In this document: piece by piece, positions 17,017-26,787 of the stretch
Position numbering within the stretch: the stretch's first letter is position 1
Layout of the letters: every line of letters starts with the position of its first letter
Assembly (NCBI GenBank): GCA_947502975.1
Contig: CANNBV010000002.1
Coordinates: 997,251 to 1,061,250, forward strand
Direction of reading: 5' to 3'
Length of the DNA: 64,000 bases
Source of the DNA: an uncultured Flavobacteriaceae bacterium
GTDB lineage: Bacteria > Bacteroidota > Bacteroidia > Flavobacteriales > Flavobacteriaceae
The notes under the pieces: model-generated
What the model saw: only the letters and a program-made list of their open reading frames with translations
The model's database searches: none
What the model was told of the DNA's origin: nothing
Translations under genes and position numbers: made by a program

Positions 17017-18699
17017 TTATTTAGTTTTAGTTTTTTTTGAAATAAATCCATCTTTTAAATTATTGCTTCTTAGCTGAGGAATAAAATGATAATATGTTCT
17101 AACATATTCTACCTGTTGTTTATTTACACAAGGTAAATTACCATCACCTGTTCCCCAAAAAAATACATCCTCGCTAGGAGAATAAAACTCAAAACCATCT
17201 ATCGTTTCTTTAGAAAATGTAGTTATAGTTTTACTGTTTTCTTCAGGAATTACAATATTACTAAGCTTAAAATTACTTAGTGACATCGCATAATTATTGG
17301 AGGTGAAAGTGTTCAAATTAACAGAGATAAAAATAGGAATAGCACTTAAAACTAGGGAGATATATACGAGAAGTATACCTAATTTTTGAGACTTAAATAT
17401 GCTAATAAATATTTGAAGCGATAATATAATAATAAATACAAAAAAGAAACGGTATTGAGGTGAGTTGAACCAAATTACAATAAACTGCAATAGAGCTAAT
17501 AAGTAGATAGTGATTAGAGGATTCTTATTTTTATTTTTCAGAATAAAAAATGGAAAAACAACTAATAAGATGAGGTAGATTTTATTAAACAATCCATGAA
17601 GTTTCGGAATTTGTAACCAATATTTTAACTTTTCAAAAAAGCTAAATTGGGAAACATCTATATTATTCATTCCAGATTGATAAGTACCAGTTTTGTAGAG
17701 TTCTAATAACTCTGGCGGGAGTTTCCAGTTTACATCCAACATGTCAAAAGCCGATGTTGGATAGAATATATACCCCGAAATGATATAATTTTTAAATAAA
17801 AACAAACCAAGTACAACTAGACAAAGCAAAAAGTGTTGAGGGATATTAGTACTTATGTGTTTAAAATTTTTAAAAAAGAGTATCAAAATTAAAATACTAA
17901 ATACAATCATAGTCACTTTTACAAAACATAAAAAAAGTGCTAGACTTAAAAGTATATTAAATGTATCAGACGAAATCTTAGAATGATTTAAAATATACTC
18001 ATAAACTAAATATGGCGTCAATAAAAATAAGATAAGATCAGGAGAAGGCGCATTCACAAATTGCATAAAAAGCAAACTGAATACCAGTACTAATCCAAGA
18101 AAATAACTATAATTATTAGATGAATTGTTTAGCTTCTCAACATATAAAAACCCCAGAGTAATGTAGGTAAAACCATTAATGTCATTAAAAATATTAGAGA
18201 TAAAGGAGAAATTAAAACCAGCCTGTAATGCGTGCCAAGAGGAATTTTGCCCTAAAAATAAATGCACATTAGCGAGCCCTTTTACGTAACCAAATTCATT
18301 AATCCACTTAATCGTCTGAATGTAATAAGATTCATTATCAATTAAATACGGTTTTGTGGCACTTTGCGCCACTACTAATATAAAGAGGAGAAGGTATAAA
18401 GTTTTGTATTGAATTTTAAATGCTCTAAACGTATCCAATAGAGTAGTAAAGTATTGAATGATGTCTTTTTTGAAAACAAAAGTCAGAATACAATTCAACA
18501 TTAAAATGCCAATATAGTATTCTATATTAATTCTGATAAGAAAAGCTGATGCGCTAGTAATAAGTGTATAAAGAAACAGCCCTAAGACTTGATGTATTGC
18601 AAAATGGCAGGTTTCTATTTTGAAAAACTTTCTAAATACAAATCCTAAATTAAGGCAAGTTAATGCAATATAAATCCAGCTTAAAACTATAAGAAGCAT
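17017..18699 (-). CDS. LIC_10190-family polytopic membrane protein
   Basis: A 560-residue protein with about 11-12 hydrophobic segments covering residues 1-450, and a soluble C-terminal part (about 470-560) containing DVFFWGTGDGNLPCVNKQQV. The pattern fits the LIC_10190 family, large membrane proteins that resemble glycosyltransferase-C or O-antigen polymerase types but without a proven activity. It is monocistronic and convergent with the moxR unit. The gap 18700-18930 before aconitase has no gene. Confidence 0.6.
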   Translation of the reverse strand: MLLIVLSWIYIALTCLNLGFVFRKFFKIETCHFAIHQVLGLFLYTLITSASAFLIRINIEYYIGILMLNCILTFVFKKDIIQYFTTLLDTFRAFKIQYKTLYLLLFILVVAQSATKPYLIDNESYYIQTIKWINEFGYVKGLANVHLFLGQNSSWHALQAGFNFSFISNIFNDINGFTYITLGFLYVEKLNNSSNNYSYFLGLVLVFSLLFMQFVNAPSPDLILFLLTPYLVYEYILNHSKISSDTFNILLSLALFLCFVKVTMIVFSILILILFFKNFKHISTNIPQHFLLCLVVLGLFLFKNYIISGYIFYPTSAFDMLDVNWKLPPELLELYKTGTYQSGMNNIDVSQFSFFEKLKYWLQIPKLHGLFNKIYLILLVVFPFFILKNKNKNPLITIYLLALLQFIVIWFNSPQYRFFFVFIIILSLQIFISIFKSQKLGILLVYISLVLSAIPIFISVNLNTFTSNNYAMSLSNFKLSNIVIPEENSKTITTFSKETIDGFEFYSPSEDVFFWGTGDGNLPCVNKQQVEYVRTYYHFIPQLRSNNLKDGFISKKTKTK

Positions 18700-18930
18700 C
18701 CAGTTGATTGGTTTATTTCAAAGGTATTGATAAATAGTAAATCTCAAATTATTAATTCGTTAGAAATCAGGTTTTATTGTTAAAAAAAGTACAATCATTC
18801 GTATTTAAAATGATACAATAATAAATAAGTATGAATACTGCTTGCAAAGGCATCTTTATTTTTAAATCTTTACATTAATTTCGTAATTTGCGAGACTGTA
18901 AAAAATAACTATAAACTTAAAATATTTTAT

Positions 18931-21198
18931 ATGGCATTTGACATAGAAATGATCAGAGGAGTTTACTCCAAAATGGCTGAGAACGTTGATAAAGCGCGCG
19001 AAGTTGTTGGAAAGCCGCTAACGCTTTCTGAAAAGATATTATATAATCACTTGTGGGATGGAAATCCAACGAAGGCATTTGCAAGAGGAAAGGATTATGT
19101 TGATTTTGCTCCTGATAGAATTGCATGTCAAGATGCTACGGCTCAAATGGCATTATTGCAGTTTATGCAAGCTGGTAAAGATAAGGTTGCTGTACCAACT
19201 ACAGTACATTGCGATCACTTAATTCAAGCTAAAGAAGGTGCTGCTACAGATTTAAAACATGCAAATACGGTAAGTAGTGAGGTGTTTGACTTTTTGGAGT
19301 CTGTATCTAATAAATATGGTATTGGATTCTGGAAACCAGGAGCAGGTATTATCCATCAGGTAGTATTAGAAAATTATGCATTTCCAGGAGGAATGATGAT
19401 TGGTACTGATTCTCATACGGTAAATGCAGGTGGTTTAGGTATGGTCGCTATCGGCGTTGGTGGTGCAGATGCTGTTGACGTAATGGCAGGTATGGCTTGG
19501 GAATTAAAGTTCCCAAAATTAATTGGTGTGAAGTTAACAGGTAAATTATCTGGATGGACGGCACCAAAAGATGTGATTCTTAAAGTGGCTGAAATTCTAA
19601 CTGTGAAAGGTGGAACTGGAGCTATTGTAGAATATTTTGGACCTGGAGCAACAGCAATGTCTTGTACAGGAAAAGGAACTATTTGTAATATGGGTGCAGA
19701 AATAGGCGCCACTACATCTACATTTGGTTACGATGAGTCCATGGAGCGTTACTTAAAAGCTACCGACAGAGCAGATGTTGCAGAAGCTGCAAATGCTGTA
19801 AAAGGACATTTAACAGCCGATCCCGAAGTTTATGCAAATCCAGAGCAATATTTCGATCAAGTGATAGAAATTAATTTGTCTGAATTAGGACCATTATTAA
19901 ACGGACCGTTTACTCCAGATTTATCTACTGAAGTAGGATCTGATATGACAGAGAAAGCTAAAGCCAACGATTGGCCAATAAAAGTAGAATGGGGGTTAAT
20001 CGGGTCGTGTACTAACTCATCTTACGAAGATTTATCAAGAGCATCATCTATTGCGCAACAAGCTATAGATAAAGGCTTAAAAATGAAAGCAGAATTAGGA
20101 ATCAACCCAGGTTCTGAACAAGTACGTTTCACAGCAGAACGCGATGGTATTTTAGGAATCTTCGAAAACTTAGATGCTAAAATATTCACAAATGCATGTG
20201 GACCATGTATTGGGCAATGGGCAAGATATTCAGATCCTAAAAATGCACCAAAGAACAGTATCGTACATTCATTCAATAGAAACTTTGCGAAGCGTGCAGA
20301 TGGTAATCCAAATACACATGCATTCGTTGCATCTCCAGAGTTAACAGCAGCAATAGCTATTGCGGGTCGTTTAGATTTCAATCCATTAAAAGATACATTA
20401 ATCAATGAAAATGGAGAAGAAGTTTTATTTGATGAACCAACAGGATGGGAATTACCTCCAAAAGGTTTCGCTGTAGATGATAACGGCTACTTAGCACCAG
20501 AAGCAGACGGAAGTCATGTAAATGTTGTAGTAAATGAAACTTCAGAGCGTTTACAATTATTAACACCGTTTGTACCACTAGGAGATTCTATTACAGGTGC
20601 TAAACTATTAATTAAAGCGTTCGGAAAATGTACCACCGATCATATTTCTATGGCAGGTCCATGGTTACGTTTTAGAGGACACTTAGATAATATCGCAAAC
20701 AACACTTTAATTGGTGCAGTAAATGCATACAATCAAAAAACAAACTTCGTTAAAAATCAATTAACAGGAGAGTACGGTGGTGTTCCAGATGTACAACGTG
20801 AGTATAAAAAAGCAGGTATTAAAACTGTGGTTGTGGGAGATCACAACTACGGCGAAGGGTCTTCAAGAGAGCATGCAGCAATGCAACCACGTCATTTAGG
20901 TGTAGCTGCTGTTATTGTAAAATCTTTTGCACGTATCCACGAAACAAACCTTAAAAAGCAAGGTATGTTAGGTTTAACATTTGCAAACGAAGCAGATTAC
21001 GATTTAATTCAAGAAGATGACACGTTCAACTTTTTAGATTTAAATGCCTTTGCTCCAGGAAAGCAACTTACTATAGAAGTTGTACATGCAGATGGTAGTA
21101 AAGACACCATTAAAGTGAATCACACGTATAATGATTCTCAAATCGAATGGTTTAAAGAAGGTTCTGCACTTAATTTAATTAAGAAGGAAAACGCTTAA
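18931..21198 (+). CDS. acn: Aconitate hydratase (mitochondrial-type aconitase)
   Basis: A 755-residue TCA-cycle enzyme that interconverts citrate and isocitrate through a [4Fe-4S] cluster. Cluster ligands are visible in GSCTNSS (Cys about 358) and NACGPCIG (Cys about 421 and 424). The C-terminal swivel domain carries the active-site [14 protein letters not shown]. Length and motifs match the mitochondrial-type group rather than the longer (about 890 residue) AcnA of enterobacteria. The start ATG is well supported. A strong terminator follows. The gene is single and no regulatory motif is obvious upstream. Confidence 0.95.
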   Translation: MAFDIEMIRGVYSKMAENVDKAREVVGKPLTLSEKILYNHLWDGNPTKAFARGKDYVDFAPDRIACQDATAQMALLQFMQAGKDKVAVPTTVHCDHLIQAKEGAATDLKHANTVSSEVFDFLESVSNKYGIGFWKPGAGIIHQVVLENYAFPGGMMIGTDSHTVNAGGLGMVAIGVGGADAVDVMAGMAWELKFPKLIGVKLTGKLSGWTAPKDVILKVAEILTVKGGTGAIVEYFGPGATAMSCTGKGTICNMGAEIGATTSTFGYDESMERYLKATDRADVAEAANAVKGHLTADPEVYANPEQYFDQVIEINLSELGPLLNGPFTPDLSTEVGSDMTEKAKANDWPIKVEWGLIGSCTNSSYEDLSRASSIAQQAIDKGLKMKAELGINPGSEQVRFTAERDGILGIFENLDAKIFTNACGPCIGQWARYSDPKNAPKNSIVHSFNRNFAKRADGNPNTHAFVASPELTAAIAIAGRLDFNPLKDTLINENGEEVLFDEPTGWELPPKGFAVDDNGYLAPEADGSHVNVVVNETSERLQLLTPFVPLGDSITGAKLLIKAFGKCTTDHISMAGPWLRFRGHLDNIANNTLIGAVNAYNQKTNFVKNQLTGEYGGVPDVQREYKKAGIKTVVVGDHNYGEGSSREHAAMQPRHLGVAAVIVKSFARIHETNLKKQGMLGLTFANEADYDLIQEDDTFNFLDLNAFAPGKQLTIEVVHADGSKDTIKVNHTYNDSQIEWFKEGSALNLIKKENA

Positions 21199-21214
21199 TT
21201 TTTAAAGTACATAT

Positions 21215-21247
21215 AAAAAAATCCAACGTGAAAACGTTGGATTTTTT
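21215..21247. terminator. Bidirectional terminator after aconitase
   Basis: A near-perfect hairpin: AAAAAATCCAACGT and its complement around a GAAA loop, with a T-run at the 3' side and an A-run at the 5' side. It can stop the aconitase transcript and also the leftward YtxH transcript. Confidence 0.9.
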
Positions 21248-21258
21248 TTATAAATTTT

Positions 21259-21290
21259 GTCATGCTGAATTTATTTCAGCATCTCATTTA
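21259..21290. repeat. GTCATGCTGAA...TTCAGCAT hairpin repeat
   Basis: ATGCTGAA (21262-21269) and TTCAGCAT (21275-21282) form a perfect 8-bp palindromic arm with loop TTTAT, inside GTCATGCTGAATTTATTTC. This string is, to my memory, one of the common short intergenic repeats in Bacteroidota genomes. Here it lies just after the aconitase terminator. Confidence 0.55.
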
Positions 21291-21305
21291 ACGTAATGTA
21301 CGTAC

Positions 21306-21626
21306 TTAACTCGTTTGCTGTAACGTTCTATTCTTCTCTTTTAGAATAGCCAATTGTTTTTCTAAAAATGTTATGGCTTTTTCCGTTTTATAGCTTGCTT
21401 TAGAAGCAAAATCTTTGGTCTCTTCCTTAAATTTGGCTTTGCCAGATTTTGCAGACTTAGATAAATCGGCTTTTACCTCTTTAAAATCCTCGGTTATTTG
21501 ATCTTTTACTTTTTTCCCTTCCCTTTTAAGCGTGTCTCTGGTTACTTTTCCCTTTTCTGGAGCCAATAACACGCCTATACCAGCGCCAACTAACACACCT
21601 AAAACTACAATACCTTTATGAATCAT
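21306..21626 (-). CDS. YtxH domain protein
   Basis: A 106-residue small protein. The N-terminus is a glycine-rich membrane segment (GIVVLGVLVGAGIGVLLAPEKG) with the YtxH motif GVLLAPEKGKVTRDTL, followed by a Lys/Glu-rich amphipathic helix. Homologues are general-stress-linked membrane-associated proteins of unknown mechanism. It is a single gene ending near the repeat cluster between aconitase and itself. Confidence 0.75.
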   Translation of the reverse strand: MIHKGIVVLGVLVGAGIGVLLAPEKGKVTRDTLKREGKKVKDQITEDFKEVKADLSKSAKSGKAKFKEETKDFASKASYKTEKAITFLEKQLAILKEKNRTLQQTS

Positions 21627-21740
21627 TTGTTTTTCTTTTAAATATTAAACTCGTTTTACTAATAAGTAGCAAAAACTGCTCAAGTGTTACAAACAAATTC
21701 AATGTCAAGTATTTATGAGGATTATTGTTTGATAAAATAA

Positions 21741-21840
21741 TTTGGGCGTTACCCTAAAGGGTCGGGCTTTCACGAGTCGCTCTCTGCGAGGAGCTCCAAC
21801 AATCGCTCAATCCCTAACGCACCTAACTGCTAGCTTGGTT
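21741..21840 (+). repeat. Dispersed intergenic repeat (GGGTCGGGCTTT family), copy 2
   Basis: The core TTTGGGCGTTACCCTAAAGG then GTCGGGCTTT (21741-21770) matches the reverse complement of positions 1-52, and continues into CGAGTCGCTCTCTGCGAGGA and TCCCTAACGCACCTAACTGC. The segment includes a CTCTCTGCGAG-like dyad. It is GC-richer than its surroundings, non-coding, and lies in the 243-nt gap between the YtxH and glyoxalase-like genes. Only two copies are in the window. Confidence 0.6.
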
Positions 21841-21870
21841 TTATAACAGAGATAGTCACGCATTTTTGCA

Positions 21871-22710
21871 TTACAAATATATTATCAATGGTAATTCTGG
21901 TCTTAAATCAAATGATTTTCCTTGAATATTACTGTCGAAATAAAGTTCCATCACATGTTCTGTACCACTTATAACAGTCAAGTTTTTAATTTCGTTTAAT
22001 ACTTTAACAGTTTTTGTGTTTAAATTCAAACCGTTAGAAGTTATTTTAATAGCTGTAATTTTTTGTGCTCCGTTTGGATGCTTATAAAATTCTTTCCAGC
22101 TATCATCTTCACTAGGGAAGCTTTCTAGTTCGGTCAATGATTCAAATGTTCCAGATTCAATTTCAGGATAAATAACAAAAATAGAAGGTTCGTTAAGATT
22201 GATTTTTGAATTTTTTGCTGAATATATATTTACATTTTCTTCCATCCAATCTTGATGGTACTTAACTTTTTCGAATGGAATTTTTCCTAAGTCATACTCT
22301 TTTAATTTCAGAGCAATACTAAAAGGTGAAGCTCCGTTGTTTTGAAAGTTTGCTCTTTTAGTAAAATCCAATGCTTTATTTTTTTCGTTATTTTTTTCCA
22401 ATTCGTTTTGATCGTAAACAAAAATTAATTCGAGATAACCATTCAAAAAATGAAAATATCTTCCTGATGTACCCTGCCCTGAATGAACCATAGAAAGCGA
22501 ATCAGGAACAGAAGTAAATCCAATATCATTTAATAGTTTTTTAGGTTTTTCTGGATTTTCTACCCAAATATTAAAATGGTCAACCTTTAAATCAGTAGAA
22601 ATACTTTCAGATATTTTAAATGCTTTTTTGTCCGTTTTCCCATCCTTACAAGATGATAAACTAAATATTAAAACTAAGGCTAAAGCTAAAATGTGTTTAC
22701 TTATGTTCAT
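21871..22710 (-). CDS. Glyoxalase-like (VOC fold) lipoprotein
   Basis: A 279-residue lipoprotein with lipobox SLSSC (Cys about 21). The mature part opens with LKVDHFNIWVENPEKPKKLL and has GRYFHFLNGYLELIFV about 50 residues later, a glyoxalase/VOC-type beta-alpha-beta-beta-beta pattern in which His and Glu could be metal ligands. A second half with similar secondary structure follows. Cytoplasmic relatives are enzymes; a lipid-anchored version in the periplasm or outer membrane has no known substrate. The gene stands alone. Confidence 0.6.
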   Translation of the reverse strand: MNISKHILALALVLIFSLSSCKDGKTDKKAFKISESISTDLKVDHFNIWVENPEKPKKLLNDIGFTSVPDSLSMVHSGQGTSGRYFHFLNGYLELIFVYDQNELEKNNEKNKALDFTKRANFQNNGASPFSIALKLKEYDLGKIPFEKVKYHQDWMEENVNIYSAKNSKINLNEPSIFVIYPEIESGTFESLTELESFPSEDDSWKEFYKHPNGAQKITAIKITSNGLNLNTKTVKVLNEIKNLTVISGTEHVMELYFDSNIQGKSFDLRPELPLIIYL

Positions 22711-22881
22711 TTCTAATGTGTAGTAATGTGAAAATATAGTTTACTTTTAATGAACTATATTGAATGCTAAACGAAGTTATCATTTTCTTCTGATAAAGCC
22801 AACCAATTCTTAGAACGCTTTTAGAGCAAATTACTTTCAATTCAAAACATCAAAATCGTATTTTTGAAAAAACTTCAAAAC

Positions 22882-23655
22882 ATGAACTCCAGACAAGACC
22901 AGCTTAAAGCTTTTGATAGATTATTAACCATTATGGATGAGCTTCGCGAGCAATGTCCGTGGGATAAAAAGCAAACTATGGAAACATTACGCCATTTAAC
23001 CATAGAGGAAACTTACGAGTTGGGAGATGCTATTTTAGATAACGATTTAGACGAAGTAAAAAAAGAGTTAGGAGACGTGTTATTACACATTATATTCTAT
23101 TCAAAAATAGGAAGCGAAACCAAAGATTTTGATATCGCAGACGTTTGTAACTCTATTTGTGAAAAACTCATTAACAGACATCCGCATATTTACAGTGATG
23201 TAAAAGTGGAAGATGAAAATGATGTAAAACGTAATTGGGAAAACTTAAAGCTTAAAGAAGGTAAAAAAAGCGTCTTGGAAGGAGTGCCCAAAAGTTTGCC
23301 AGCTTTAGTAAAAGCCAATAGAATTCAGGAGAAAGTTGCAGGTGTAGGATTTGATTGGGAACAACCAGAACAGGTTTGGGAAAAGGTACAAGAAGAATTA
23401 AATGAGCTCAATGATGAAATTAAAACGCAAAATTCCGACAGAATAGAAAGCGAGTTTGGAGATGTGCTATTTTCTATGGTGAATTATGCACGATTTTTAA
23501 ATGTTAATCCAGAAAACGCTTTAGAACGCACCAATAAAAAATTCTCAAAACGCTTTCAGTATTTAGAAGATAAAGCGAAAGCCATTAATAAGCCATTAGC
23601 TGAAATGACATTGGCTGAGATGGACGTATTCTGGGAGGAAGCGAAGAAGTTATAG
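22882..23655 (+). CDS. mazG: Nucleoside triphosphate pyrophosphohydrolase MazG
   Basis: About 257 residues from ATG at 22882 (MNSRQDQLKAFDRLL); the upstream TTG at 22864 adds six residues. The first MazG domain has CPWDKKQT, EETYELGDAI and ELGDVLLHI, the metal-binding EExxE/ExxD arrangement; the second has FGDVLFSMVNYARFL. The enzyme hydrolyses NTPs to NMP and pyrophosphate, cleaning the nucleotide pool and lowering alarmone-related toxicity. It is on its own transcription side with a degraded repeat after it. Confidence 0.93.
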   Translation: MNSRQDQLKAFDRLLTIMDELREQCPWDKKQTMETLRHLTIEETYELGDAILDNDLDEVKKELGDVLLHIIFYSKIGSETKDFDIADVCNSICEKLINRHPHIYSDVKVEDENDVKRNWENLKLKEGKKSVLEGVPKSLPALVKANRIQEKVAGVGFDWEQPEQVWEKVQEELNELNDEIKTQNSDRIESEFGDVLFSMVNYARFLNVNPENALERTNKKFSKRFQYLEDKAKAINKPLAEMTLAEMDVFWEEAKKL

Positions 23656-23664
23656 ATGATCTAC

Positions 23665-23732
23665 TTGTCATTTAGACAGAGCGAGGAACGATCGACGAGA
23701 AACCTCAAAAAGGAGTAAGATCTCTTTTCATC
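23665..23732 (+). repeat. Degraded GACAGAGCGAGGAACGA-type intergenic repeat
   Basis: The gap after mazG contains TGTCATTTAGACAGAGCGAG then GAACGATCGACGAGAAACCT and AAGATCTCTTTTCATC. This resembles a repeat that I recall as common between genes in flavobacteria, usually with palindromic ends; here only one half is well preserved. It is the third repeat family between 21.2 and 23.8 kb. Confidence 0.5.
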
Positions 23733-23762
23733 CATCGTTTATAATGAGAAAGTGAAGAAATT

Positions 23763-24335
23763 ATGAAGTTAACCAAAAAACACCTTAAAAATCTCATTTT
23801 TCTTGCCATAGCTGCTTTGCTCGTTGTTCCACAAACCAGAACACCAATTCAAGTATTCATAAATAAAGGTTTAGCATTATTTAGCCCTTCAATAAAAGAT
23901 ACATCAGAGCAACAAAATATAGGCGATGTTAATTGGCAGCTAGTCAATAATAATAACGAAACCTTGAACTTCCAAAATACCAAAGGTAAAGTGGTCTTGA
24001 TTAATTTTTGGGCAACATGGTGTCCGCCTTGTATTGCAGAAATGCCCAGTATGCATGAGCTTTACGAAGATTATAAAGATAAAATCGAATTTGTTTTTGT
24101 GTCAAGTGAGCAGACGAAAGTGATACACAACTTTTTATCGAAAAATAGTTATAGTTTTGATGTATACCGTCCAGTTACAGCTCACCCAGAAGTATTCAAT
24201 GTACAAAGCATTCCGCGTACGTTTTTGATCGATACCAATGGTAATATTGTTATTGATAAAATGGGAGCGGCGAATTGGAATAGTGAAAAAGTACGTAACA
24301 CCATAGATGGTTTATTGATACACATGGGTAACTAA
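23763..24335 (+). CDS. TlpA/ResA-type thioredoxin-like protein
   Basis: A 190-residue membrane-anchored thiol-disulphide protein. An N-terminal uncleaved helix (LIFLAIAALLVVP) is followed by a TlpA/ResA fold with the redox motif FWATWCPPCIAEMPSM (active Cys about residues 84 and 87) and the cis-Pro region SIPRTFLIDTNG. It probably keeps periplasmic cysteines reduced, for example for cytochrome c maturation; the octahaem cytochrome at 29.4 kb is a possible client but not adjacent. It ends convergently with crtY, with a 4-nt overlap. Confidence 0.88.
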   Translation: MKLTKKHLKNLIFLAIAALLVVPQTRTPIQVFINKGLALFSPSIKDTSEQQNIGDVNWQLVNNNNETLNFQNTKGKVVLINFWATWCPPCIAEMPSMHELYEDYKDKIEFVFVSSEQTKVIHNFLSKNSYSFDVYRPVTAHPEVFNVQSIPRTFLIDTNGNIVIDKMGAANWNSEKVRNTIDGLLIHMGN

Positions 24336-25474
24336 AGTGTCTTAAAAAACGCTCTTACAAAACTCCAAGAAAACAGAGAAAGCATAATTTTCAATTCTTC
24401 ACCAAAAGTAGATTCTTCATCTAAAAAGCGGAACATTGTTTCAATACCATTCTTATCATAAAACTGTTGGAAAATCCATTCACCTTTATGGTTTTCATCT
24501 TTTAAAACCTTTAAAAAGACTTTGTCGTAAAACTTATATTTCTTCTGAAATAAATTAGCAGAAGGACGCTTATTTGCTTTAATATTATCAATGATTTTAG
24601 CAACTTTTTTCTGAGTATGCTTAAAAGAATAGCCCGTTGATGGTTTTACCCAACCACCGCCTGTACCAATTTTTGTGATGTTTTCAGTATTAAAATCTTC
24701 AAAAGGAAAGGTAGTCATTGGAATATTACCTTGTTCAGACTCAATAATCTCGTAATTGTCTATGTTTAGATACTCATTAATATAAGTTTCAATATAGGTG
24801 TCATATACAGATTCATCAACAATCTGTTCAGTGAAGTAGGTGAATTCAATTAACGCTTCATCTCTAGAAAATGGTAAAACGTAAGTAAATGTTGTTTGCG
24901 CACCATCTTTTAAGCGGTAATCCATCATCGTTAACGTATCTATATCGAAAATTGGATCTTTAGTTTTTATAACAATACCCTTAAAATGCTGATTTATTTT
25001 TGTGCTATTATTATCTTTAAAATAAGCTTTAGGGATTCTACTATCAAAAATATGATCTGCTGTAAGGGCAATATCTGCTGATTTTAAGGTGACTTCACCG
25101 TCTTTGGAAGTAGTCATCACTTCATCAACTATAAAATGAATATTTGTGTGTGTTTTTAATTCCGATTTCGCATAATTATAGAAATCAATAGCTTTAATTG
25201 ATTTGTAAGTGTAAGGAGAAAGTTTTAAATCAATTGTCTTTTTTGAAGTAAAAATGTTAGCCTTTTGCCAAGATTTTTGGGTTATGTCACTCCATTGAGA
25301 AGGCTCAGTTTCCCAAAAACTCCAGGTTTTATCATTTGTGTTTTTTTCAGAAGGGTCAATTAAAGCAATTTGCTTATCGTCAAAAAAACGATCAGAAACC
25401 ATTTTAAGAGCCAGTTGCAAACCAGCTAGACCATTACCAATAATGATGTAGTTGAAATGGGAGTGAACCGCCAT
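24332..25474 (-). CDS. crtY: Lycopene beta-cyclase
   Basis: A 380-residue flavoprotein with the N-terminal FAD-binding motif YIIIGNGLAGLQLAL and the cyclase family pattern TWSFWE (about residues 50-55) and PMTTFPF. It converts lycopene into beta-carotene by closing both ionone rings. It is last in the crtI-crtB-crtZ-crtY operon (6 nt after crtZ). Length is normal for CrtY. The membrane-associated pathway would yield zeaxanthin with CrtZ. Confidence 0.93.
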   Translation of the reverse strand: MAVHSHFNYIIIGNGLAGLQLALKMVSDRFFDDKQIALIDPSEKNTNDKTWSFWETEPSQWSDITQKSWQKANIFTSKKTIDLKLSPYTYKSIKAIDFYNYAKSELKTHTNIHFIVDEVMTTSKDGEVTLKSADIALTADHIFDSRIPKAYFKDNNSTKINQHFKGIVIKTKDPIFDIDTLTMMDYRLKDGAQTTFTYVLPFSRDEALIEFTYFTEQIVDESVYDTYIETYINEYLNIDNYEIIESEQGNIPMTTFPFEDFNTENITKIGTGGGWVKPSTGYSFKHTQKKVAKIIDNIKANKRPSANLFQKKYKFYDKVFLKVLKDENHKGEWIFQQFYDKNGIETMFRFLDEESTFGEELKIMLSLFSWSFVRAFFKTL

Positions 25475-25480
25475 TTCGTT

Positions 25481-25933
25481 TTAGTTCTTTTTGAAGTACT
25501 TAAAAGGCACGAATAGCATCCCAAAACACTCACTATCTTTTTTTCCTAAATGCTTATGATGAATTTTGTGAGCTCTTCTTACACCACGCGCATACCAATT
25601 GTTAGCATTTCTAAACATTTTAAAACGTTGGTGAATAAAGATGTCATGTACTATAAAATAGGACAATCCGTAAGCAAAAATGCCTAGACCAATTGGAAGC
25701 CCTGGCCAAAAACTTGTGTATTTCCAAAGTAAAATAAAACTAATACTTACTATGGCATAAAATATGAAAAACGCATCGTTTCGTTCAAACCAATTGTCAT
25801 GATCTTTATGATGATGATCTTTGTGAAGACTCCATAAAAACCCATGCATAACGTATTTATGTGTAAACCAGGCCATAAATTCCATGATACAATAAGCACC
25901 TAAAAATGATAGTATCCAAAGTAATGTGTGCAT
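25481..25933 (-). CDS. crtZ: Beta-carotene 3-hydroxylase
   Basis: A 150-residue integral membrane di-iron hydroxylase. The histidine box set is complete: HKYVMH (HX4H), HKDHH (HX2HH), HDIFIH (HX4H) and HKIHH (HX2HH). Four hydrophobic segments surround them. It adds hydroxyls to both rings of beta-carotene, giving zeaxanthin. It is 9 nt from crtB and 6 nt from crtY in the operon. Confidence 0.95.
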   Translation of the reverse strand: MHTLLWILSFLGAYCIMEFMAWFTHKYVMHGFLWSLHKDHHHKDHDNWFERNDAFFIFYAIVSISFILLWKYTSFWPGLPIGLGIFAYGLSYFIVHDIFIHQRFKMFRNANNWYARGVRRAHKIHHKHLGKKDSECFGMLFVPFKYFKKN

Positions 25934-25942
25934 AGTACAAAA

Positions 25943-26782
25943 TTACATTAAATTTAATTGATATTTTACATAGCTACGCGCTAAAAGCTCAATTTTTTTT
26001 GGGTTAGAAACTCTGATACGTGTATCTTTTATTTGCAATGCTGGCGTTTTTTTAAGCTTCTTTAAAAGTTGGCTGTAGTAGCGGTATGCCATAAAAACGC
26101 CAAACTTGGCTTCCATTGGTAATTTTTTTATACCACTTAGACCTTTTTCAAAATCACTTTCAATATCATCGATAATTTGTTGTTTAGAGTTTTCATCTAA
26201 ATTATCTAAATCAATGTTTGGAAAGTAACTTCTATTCAATTCGTCAAAGTCAGCTTTAATATCTCTCAAAAAATTTACTTTTTGAAATGCTGAACCTAAA
26301 GACATGGCAGTGTCTTTCAATTCATTAAATTTTGTCTCATCTCCTTTAACAAACACCTTCAAACACATTAAGCCTACAACATCAGCAGAACCATAGATAT
26401 ATGCTTTGTATTCTTCGTCAGACAGATAATCTTTTTTATGTAAATCTAGTCGCATACTTTTCATAAAAGCATCTACCATATCTTTGTCAATATTGTATTT
26501 ATGATAGGTATGCTGAAACGAATTTAAAATAGGATTTAAACTTATTTTGTGTTTCAGTGCATTTTCCAAATCGTTTGTAAAACTCTCAAATAATTCTTCC
26601 TTATCATAATCATGAAAAGAATCTACAATTTCATCAGCGAAACGAACAAAACCATAGATATTATAGATATGCATTCTTATAGAATTAGACAACATTTTGG
26701 TTGCTAACGAAAACGACGTACTATAATTTTTAGTTACTACCTTGCTACACTTGTAAGAGACTGTATCAAATAATGTTTTCAT
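25943..26782 (-). CDS. crtB: Phytoene synthase
   Basis: A 279-residue prenyl condensing enzyme joining two geranylgeranyl diphosphates to phytoene. Both aspartate-rich motifs are visible: DEIVDSFHD (about 50-58) and NFLRDIKADFDE (about 163-174), which bind Mg-diphosphate. The opening SYKCSKVVTKNYSTSFSLAT is typical of bacterial CrtB. No GGPP synthase gene is in the window, so the precursor comes from elsewhere. It lies 5 nt from crtI. Confidence 0.95.
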   Translation of the reverse strand: MKTLFDTVSYKCSKVVTKNYSTSFSLATKMLSNSIRMHIYNIYGFVRFADEIVDSFHDYDKEELFESFTNDLENALKHKISLNPILNSFQHTYHKYNIDKDMVDAFMKSMRLDLHKKDYLSDEEYKAYIYGSADVVGLMCLKVFVKGDETKFNELKDTAMSLGSAFQKVNFLRDIKADFDELNRSYFPNIDLDNLDENSKQQIIDDIESDFEKGLSGIKKLPMEAKFGVFMAYRYYSQLLKKLKKTPALQIKDTRIRVSNPKKIELLARSYVKYQLNLM

Positions 26783-26787
26783 ATGTA

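Noticed and set aside
19413-20405. Two long minus-strand open frames (about 100 and 127 codons) inside aconitase
   Set aside because: They lie antisense to a well-conserved enzyme; their composition follows from its codon use.
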